Assembly: GCA_020216745.1 (NCBI GenBank)
Contig: JAIWNQ010000045.1
Location: 1 to 10,826 of the forward strand
Length of the DNA stretch: 10,826 nucleotides
Reading direction: 5' to 3'
Source of the DNA: Candidatus Hydrogenedens sp.
Lineage (GTDB): Bacteria; Hydrogenedentota; Hydrogenedentia; Hydrogenedentales; Hydrogenedentaceae
In this document: positions 6,341-10,826 of the stretch, piece after piece
Layout of the letters: every line of letters starts with the position of its first letter
Numbering within the stretch: position 1 is the first letter of the stretch
Notes under the pieces: generated by a model
What the model was told of the DNA's origin: nothing
Database searches by the model: none
The model's input: only the letters and a program-made list of their open reading frames with translations
Translations under genes and position numbers: made by a program

Positions 6341-7636
6341 TAGGTGCAATTCTGGATGAAGGTATAATGTTTGAGCAGGGTCTAAACGAACAGATTTCTG
6401 CCGTTTTACCCATCCAACAATAAGTACAGATAGCCATTCCGCTCCATACTTAAAACCAAATCGTTCCCATACAATTACGACCCCATGCCAGAAAAGAAGT
6501 ACAAGCAAAATAAAGGGAATAATATACAATGGATGTCTTGGAAATTCTGAAGGTGAACCTATAACCCATAAATAAACACGCCCTAAACTCACTGCCACAG
6601 GTCCTTCCAATAAAAATATTGTTAACGCAACCATACTTATACGACGAATCGCCGTTGTATGTTTCATCCACCACATCCTTCTCTCTGAATCTGTGTATTC
6701 CATAACACCTATTAAAAATGCTGAAACAATGAGCATCAAACCGACATCCAGAAAGTGGATTTTAATTGGCAACGGTGATTGTGCAAATTCAATTGGTTTC
6801 AAACCGTATTGAATCATAAGCCATACCGCTAACGAAACAAAGGCAACACCTAAACCATATCCATAACCACGTATTTTATCTAATGACACCTGTTCTGATA
6901 AGGCTATACCAAATACCGCCCCCAAATAGCCATACGCCATATTGGGTAAAGGAGCTAACAAAAACTTAAGTAGCCACGCAAGACCCCATTTCTCTTCTTG
7001 AATGGCTTGGTAAAATACTCCATCCAACCCCTTATGAATAGACGGCGAAATAAACAGCAATGTCAACGCTATTCCTGTAAGAATACGAAATGTGTAACGA
7101 CGGTCAAAGAGCTCTCCTGAACGCCATAAAGCGTACAAGGTAATATGAAGGAAAAACAAACTGATACCGATATTCCCTAACGCATCTGTGTAAAACAAAA
7201 TGTCAAATGAAAAATCAGGGAAAGAACCTTTTTGAATAAACCCAGTTATCAATGTTTCATAAAAACGGCCATTAAATGGCATACGATGGTGAAAGAACAT
7301 CATATTCATAAAAGAAAAACAGATTAATAAAAATGAATTAACTAACCCTCCTAAAAGCAGTCTATTTAATTCCGGAGTAATTTTGGTCACTCCTTTATAC
7401 TTAAGCAAGCTCCGATGCATAGTATACGCATGAGCGGTTCCAGATAATAAAACAAAAATAGGTGCCCACGTCGCCAAAATAATCAACGGAGCAAAAATAA
7501 TAAAAATCCATGGATTGGCTTTCTCAATAGACTGCGGATTATTTTGATAAACCACTGCATTAAAAGCATGCAACCAAAGAATGTACCCAATAAAAAACCC
7601 TCTGAGGCAATCTACGTATAGTAATCTCTTCTTCAC
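6332..7636 (-). CDS. YeiB/DUF418-like polytopic membrane protein (putative acyltransferase superfamily)
   Basis: The 434-residue product has about ten hydrophobic membrane segments (near 12-30, 44-67, 93-115, 150-170, 184-200, 220-245, 259-277, 294-312, 333-355 and 369-390). The N-terminal YVDCLRGFFIGYILWLHAF (7-25, with D9, R12 and H23) matches the D-x-x-RG...H signature of the YeiB/DUF1624/HGSNAT-type families, and APIFVLLSG (58-66) fits their second segment. Near the C-terminus FKYGAEWL resembles the G-x-x-EWL motif of DUF418. Some relatives acetylate sugars using cytoplasmic acetyl-CoA, but most, including YeiB, lack a known reaction. The start is GTG, supported by AAAGGA nine bases upstream. 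The secreted glycosidase-like gene lies upstream on the same strand but 640 bp away, so a shared sugar-related role is only a suggestion. Superfamily placement is fairly sure, substrate unknown. Confidence 0.8.
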   Translation of the reverse strand: MKKRLLYVDCLRGFFIGYILWLHAFNAVVYQNNPQSIEKANPWIFIIFAPLIILATWAPIFVLLSGTAHAYTMHRSLLKYKGVTKITPELNRLLLGGLVNSFLLICFSFMNMMFFHHRMPFNGRFYETLITGFIQKGSFPDFSFDILFYTDALGNIGISLFFLHITLYALWRSGELFDRRYTFRILTGIALTLLFISPSIHKGLDGVFYQAIQEEKWGLAWLLKFLLAPLPNMAYGYLGAVFGIALSEQVSLDKIRGYGYGLGVAFVSLAVWLMIQYGLKPIEFAQSPLPIKIHFLDVGLMLIVSAFLIGVMEYTDSERRMWWMKHTTAIRRISMVALTIFLLEGPVAVSLGRVYLWVIGSPSEFPRHPLYIIPFILLVLLFWHGVVIVWERFGFKYGAEWLSVLIVGWVKRQKSVRLDPAQTLYLHPELHLKE

Positions 7637-8078
7637 TTCTTTTATTCCTTTCTCTTCCTGGTTTACTTACTTTCAAAAAAACCATATATAACTACAACTT
7701 ATTTCCTATTTCATAACAAAAATTTATAAAAAATCTTGGCTATTTTAATATTAAGAATCTGTGTCATTTTCCTCTTAATCTTTTAAACCTTAGGTTCTCT
7801 TGTGTTGTTCATGTCTAAAAAATACTCACCGATATTAAACAAATTTTTGTGGATAAACAAAACCTCTCCCCTATGTCTATCTCAATTTGAGTTATACTAC
7901 CCCCATGACTGTTTCTTCCGTTTTTTTACTACAAAGATACCCTCATTAGATAATAGTTATAAAATTTAAGAAGAACCTTTAATGACAACAAATCCAACAA
8001 CAATTTAAAAACTTAATAAAGTAATAAATAAGAACCCTTCCTCCTTGTCGGATTACAATAGAAACTCAAAACCCAAAA
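7637..8078. other. 442-bp gap upstream of the YeiB-like gene
   Basis: No supported gene is present. It contains one perfect DnaA box (7848-7856) and a short near-palindrome CTCAA/T/TTGAG around 7882-7892. A 52-codon plus-strand frame (7811-7969) has no ribosome binding site and random-looking composition. A purine-rich GGAGGAAGGG on the minus strand near 8035-8046 is not followed by a start codon. No strong promoter for the YeiB-like gene stands out. Confidence 0.5.
7848..7856 (-). promoter_or_regulatory. Consensus DnaA box in an intergenic region
   Basis: TGTGGATAA on the plus strand is the exact complement of the DnaA box TTATCCACA. It is the only perfect copy in a non-coding part of the window. 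A single box is not enough for an origin but could bind or titrate DnaA. Confidence 0.45.
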
Positions 8079-8216
8079 TTAAAAGAATTCATTAACCGCT
8101 GCAAAAACAATCAGAAAAAGTCCTACAAACCACATAAAAACCGTCGTAGGTGTTATTATCAAGTAATCATCCAAATCATCATTTGTCTGTTTAAATAAAT
8201 TTTTTAACTCCTCCAT
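8079..8216 (-). CDS. Small single-pass membrane protein, 45 residues
   Basis: An ATG at 8216 opens a 45-codon frame ending in TAA at 8079-8081. It is preceded by AAAGGAG six bases upstream (8223-8229), one of the best ribosome binding sites in the window. The product begins with a charged, likely cytoplasmic helix MEELKNLFKQTNDDLDDYL (1-19), followed by a hydrophobic segment from about 20 to 41 with VFMWFVGLFLIVFAAV at 26-41, and ends NEFF. The charge break and single segment are typical of small membrane peptides. It starts 61 bp after the stop codon of the secreted glycosidase-like gene on the same strand, so cotranscription is likely. I recognise no family. It could be a regulatory or assembly peptide of an envelope complex, or a toxin-like peptide, but nothing in the sequence decides. 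Confidence 0.7.
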   Translation of the reverse strand: MEELKNLFKQTNDDLDDYLIITPTTVFMWFVGLFLIVFAAVNEFF

Positions 8217-8277
8217 ATATATCTCCTTTCATTCAGAATTCATTATTTCATACTTTATTAATACCTAAAATTAGCTT

Positions 8278-10680
8278 TCAGTTCAATTGTTTTAATAACC
8301 ACATTTCACAAATCCTTGACTGTTGCCTCCAATTCTTCCGTAAATCTTCAGGGGGTAGACTCCATCGTATTGTAATTTCCCTATCTGAAACACACTCTTT
8401 CGGGACAACATACTCCTTCAATTCTCCCAATTCTTTCATACCTTCCCCCGAATCAGAAATTTTCTTTCCGTCAATCACAATCTGGGGTTTTCCATATCCT
8501 GAAATACGTAATACATACTCCCCATTCGGTTCTAACCCTTGATACAACACTTCCCCTTTATCTAACGAACTTAACCATGAGGTGCGTTTTCGGCTCTTAC
8601 CATTATCAAACCACCATAAGGTAGGTTCAGGCCATGCTTCTTCCGCAGGATTTGTATATGGGACTTCACAACGTCTCACATGAGGTGATTTTGCAGTATT
8701 TCCAATATCATCATAAAAAGAACCATACCCTGGTTCTTCCCATGTTCCGAGCTCCTTTAATTGGGTTATTTTTTCATTCTCATTACTTAATTTCTGTATT
8801 TCACTAAGCCTATCCTCTAACCACCACCGATTATTCAACGGTATATCTATATAGTCAAGCGAGGCTCCACGTTCGCCACCACTCGCACCATATTTCTCGA
8901 CACTGGATTGAAGCCCGATACTATGGAATAATTGGTCATACAACATTATCACCTTATCTTTTAAATCCTGTGCGATCGATTCTGTAACACCCCTATTCAG
9001 GATCGCTAATACCTCTTGAATAGTATGTTCTGAGCCTAACTTATTGGAATTGCATAACACTTGATTTGCTTTGTGCTCCAATTCCTGTTCATAAATAAGT
9101 TTCCTCCGAATATATGCATCGTAATAAGCACGAACCAAACACATTTGCCATCGCCAATTTTCTTTAAGTTGAGGTGATTGCTGTTCCAATTCCTGCCATA
9201 ATTTTAACGTCCCCTCAATGCCACCATTATCAACAACACTACCTCGCCAGTTCCTCTCCAGGGCTAAAATTCCATCTGCCGAAGCAACTGCCACATCTGT
9301 TGCAAAAAACACATTTGCATACTCAATGAGAATATCACGAACGTTTTGCTCTGGATCCCAGCTTAATACACTCCAAATTATTTTATTTACATCATCATGA
9401 ATTCCATCTGAATAAGAAATAAACCCATCACAATAAGGTTGAAACCAGTTGTGAATGTATGCATATTGGACAGGCCGAGGATTAATGGCTTCTCTACCCA
9501 GGACAGAAGCAAAAGCGATATCCCACCAAGGTACTGGGTATTGACATAACTTATTATGTGTAATATCAGGATACATTCTGAGTTTATACTCTGCTGGCAA
9601 ATTCTGTCGCAAATATGCTATTGGTGGACTGGAGGGACCTTCACAAAGACCACCAAGCCATTTCGGTTTCTCATCTTTCAGATAGTTAAAAACATACCTC
9701 GCTTGCTCAAGAGAAAAGCCTTGAAGGGATAACCATATCTTTGCCTCCGGGTGCAATGGCATAAGCCGTTTCGATAACTCCTCCAAAAAGGGTAGAACTA
9801 ATTCAGGTGGATTATCCCCAGGGTCACCACCAGGGAAGAACACACCTGTTAATACAGGACAATCCCGATATAACGCTTCATGCTTACTAATTAAATCTGC
9901 CTTTTTGGTCTCATCCCTTAAATCAAAGTCTGCAGGTGTCCATACCCAATAATCCAAACCATATTTTTTACATATTTGACTTAAACCTTTATTTATCTCA
10001 TCACGAGAAAGCCGAAAATGTGGAGATGGTCGGTTATCTTGAAACGGTATATTTTCAATACTATTAACTCCAAAAAACGTTAATTCTCGAATATATTTTT
10101 CATATTGGGCTAAATCCCAAGCATCATATGAATTCGCCTGTGCTCGATATCCTAATTGATGTCCCCGAATCGGAGAAATTGGAGAGGTCACAATTTGTAT
10201 TGGTACTGATATACTCAAAGAACCCTGTGAATATCTTAATATACGAAGCAATTTTCCTACACCATAGAGTAACCCTCTATTATCATTACCTATAATCCAA
10301 ACATTTTGTGGTTGTTTAGAACTTTCTTTCGTAAAAATAGCAAATCCTTCCGACCTTAATTGCTGTTCTATCTCATCATAGGAATATCCATTCACATATT
10401 GCCTTAACCCCGAATGTTTTAAATAATCTTTCATTGTAAGAATAATATAATTTCCATTTTTATCAAACGTGTTCTCTCTTTTTAGTTTTATACCTGTTCG
10501 CTGGGCTATTTCCTCTATTAACATGGATATTACAATTTCTTGAACCTCATTAACGGGCTCACATGCAAGGTAAACTTTAAACCTACTTATATCCAAAAAA
10601 TTAGCATTTTTAGCCGAATTAGATGAAACATTCAGAATTAAAAAACCAATCAGAAAAATTAACAAACCTCTATTTGTCAT
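8278..10680 (-). CDS. Secreted glycoside-hydrolase-like protein (GH20/GH67/GH115-type architecture)
   Basis: Starting at ATG 10680 the product has 800 residues. A TTG nine bases upstream directly abuts the Shine-Dalgarno AGGGAG and cannot be the start, whereas the ATG sits nine bases from it. Residues 1-24 form a signal peptide without a lipobox cysteine, so export across the inner membrane is expected. Residues 30-165 resemble the alpha/beta domain before GH20, GH67 and GH84 barrels, including VWIIGNDNRGLLYGVGKLLR (127-146). A TIM-barrel-like region follows (about 168-460), then a helical segment (about 475-590) and a C-terminal beta-rich domain (about 640-800) with EYVLRISGYGKPQIVIDGK. FFPGGDPGD (281-289) sits where GH20 enzymes have HxGGDE, but the catalytic Glu is Pro. 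It probably acts on a plant or algal polysaccharide or glycan. The exact family and substrate are unknown. Confidence 0.75.
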   Translation of the reverse strand: MTNRGLLIFLIGFLILNVSSNSAKNANFLDISRFKVYLACEPVNEVQEIVISMLIEEIAQRTGIKLKRENTFDKNGNYIILTMKDYLKHSGLRQYVNGYSYDEIEQQLRSEGFAIFTKESSKQPQNVWIIGNDNRGLLYGVGKLLRILRYSQGSLSISVPIQIVTSPISPIRGHQLGYRAQANSYDAWDLAQYEKYIRELTFFGVNSIENIPFQDNRPSPHFRLSRDEINKGLSQICKKYGLDYWVWTPADFDLRDETKKADLISKHEALYRDCPVLTGVFFPGGDPGDNPPELVLPFLEELSKRLMPLHPEAKIWLSLQGFSLEQARYVFNYLKDEKPKWLGGLCEGPSSPPIAYLRQNLPAEYKLRMYPDITHNKLCQYPVPWWDIAFASVLGREAINPRPVQYAYIHNWFQPYCDGFISYSDGIHDDVNKIIWSVLSWDPEQNVRDILIEYANVFFATDVAVASADGILALERNWRGSVVDNGGIEGTLKLWQELEQQSPQLKENWRWQMCLVRAYYDAYIRRKLIYEQELEHKANQVLCNSNKLGSEHTIQEVLAILNRGVTESIAQDLKDKVIMLYDQLFHSIGLQSSVEKYGASGGERGASLDYIDIPLNNRWWLEDRLSEIQKLSNENEKITQLKELGTWEEPGYGSFYDDIGNTAKSPHVRRCEVPYTNPAEEAWPEPTLWWFDNGKSRKRTSWLSSLDKGEVLYQGLEPNGEYVLRISGYGKPQIVIDGKKISDSGEGMKELGELKEYVVPKECVSDREITIRWSLPPEDLRKNWRQQSRICEMWLLKQLN

Positions 10681-10716
10681 ATTTAACAACTCCCTAAATA
10701 ATACTAAGTTTTATTT

Positions 10717-10747
10717 ATTATCATCTATAATTAAACTGTTTTGTCAA
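10717..10747 (-). promoter_or_regulatory. Candidate promoter of the glycosidase-like gene
   Basis: On the minus strand a perfect TTGACA (10742-10747) and GATAAT (10717-10722, 5/6) are separated by 19 bases, the same unusual spacing as at dinB. The -35 overlaps the stop codon of the probable upstream frame. It would serve the 800-residue protein gene and the small membrane protein gene after it. Confidence 0.4.
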
Positions 10748-10826
10748 TCCCTTTTTAAATCCTGTTTTCGGCTTTTCGATATAAAGTATACACCCAACAA
10801 AAGTCCCCCTAAGAGTATACAAGGGA
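10744..10826 (-). CDS. Probable 3' end of a membrane-protein gene (truncated by the window edge)
   Basis: The last 83 bases contain an open minus-strand frame of 26 codons ending in TGA at 10744-10746. It reads a hydrophobic stretch CILLGGLLLGVYFIS followed by a basic tail SKSRKQDLKRD, the usual look of a C-terminal membrane segment with a cytoplasmic end. The stop is 63 bp before the glycosidase-like start on the same strand, so the two could share an operon. The fragment is short, so it may be coincidental. A second open minus-strand frame crosses the same bases but gives a less protein-like sequence. Confidence 0.4.
   Translation of the reverse strand, partial: PCILLGGLLLGVYFISKSRKQDLKRD

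Noticed and set aside
7811..7969. 52-codon plus-strand open frame in the gap before the YeiB-like gene
   Set aside because: No Shine-Dalgarno precedes its ATG, the peptide looks like random AT-rich sequence, and it crosses the DnaA box. Insufficient support for a gene.

Overview
The window is AT-rich bacterial chromosome (roughly 60% A+T by eye, more in the gaps) carrying mostly housekeeping genes on the minus strand. DnaA, peptide deformylase, RecR, a MazG-type pyrophosphohydrolase and DNA polymerase IV are all intact and have clear family motifs. Good Shine-Dalgarno sites and sigma70-like promoters (TTGACA / TATAAT) fit an ordinary bacterium. A secreted glycoside-hydrolase-like protein and a YeiB-like membrane protein suggest a saccharide-degrading, probably uncultured lineage. 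The phylum cannot be assigned from the sequence alone.

Layout, left to right. Positions 2-562 (+) hold the 3' end of an unrecognised gene, converging on recR. Positions 579-5442 (all -) read, in transcription order, dinB, a 525-bp AT-rich gap, mazG-like, dnaA, def, recR. This is a compact genome-maintenance block: lesion bypass, nucleotide-pool cleaning, replication initiation, and recombinational repair, with deformylase included. mazG and dnaA are 52 bp apart and probably cotranscribed. def and recR are 42 bp apart and share a promoter at about 1814-1842. dnaN and recF are not next to dnaA.

Positions 5443-5899 form a gap with the dinB promoter, which carries a perfect 30-bp palindrome over its -10 and start region. 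Positions 5900-6280 (+) encode a small zinc-ribbon protein with a strongly acidic tail. Positions 6332-7636 (-) encode a polytopic YeiB/DUF418-like protein. After a 442-bp gap holding a consensus DnaA box comes a 45-codon single-membrane-segment protein (8079-8216, -) with an excellent ribosome binding site. It is immediately downstream of an 800-residue secreted protein (8278-10680, -) whose fold resembles GH20/GH67/GH115-type enzymes. The last 83 bases look like the 3' end of another minus-strand membrane-protein gene.

No tRNA, rRNA, CRISPR array, insertion sequence or defence cassette was seen. The most unusual items are the dinB operator-like palindrome, the zinc-ribbon/acidic-tail protein, the short membrane protein, the divergent glycosidase-like enzyme, and two copies of a 14-base sequence containing a perfect DnaA box.
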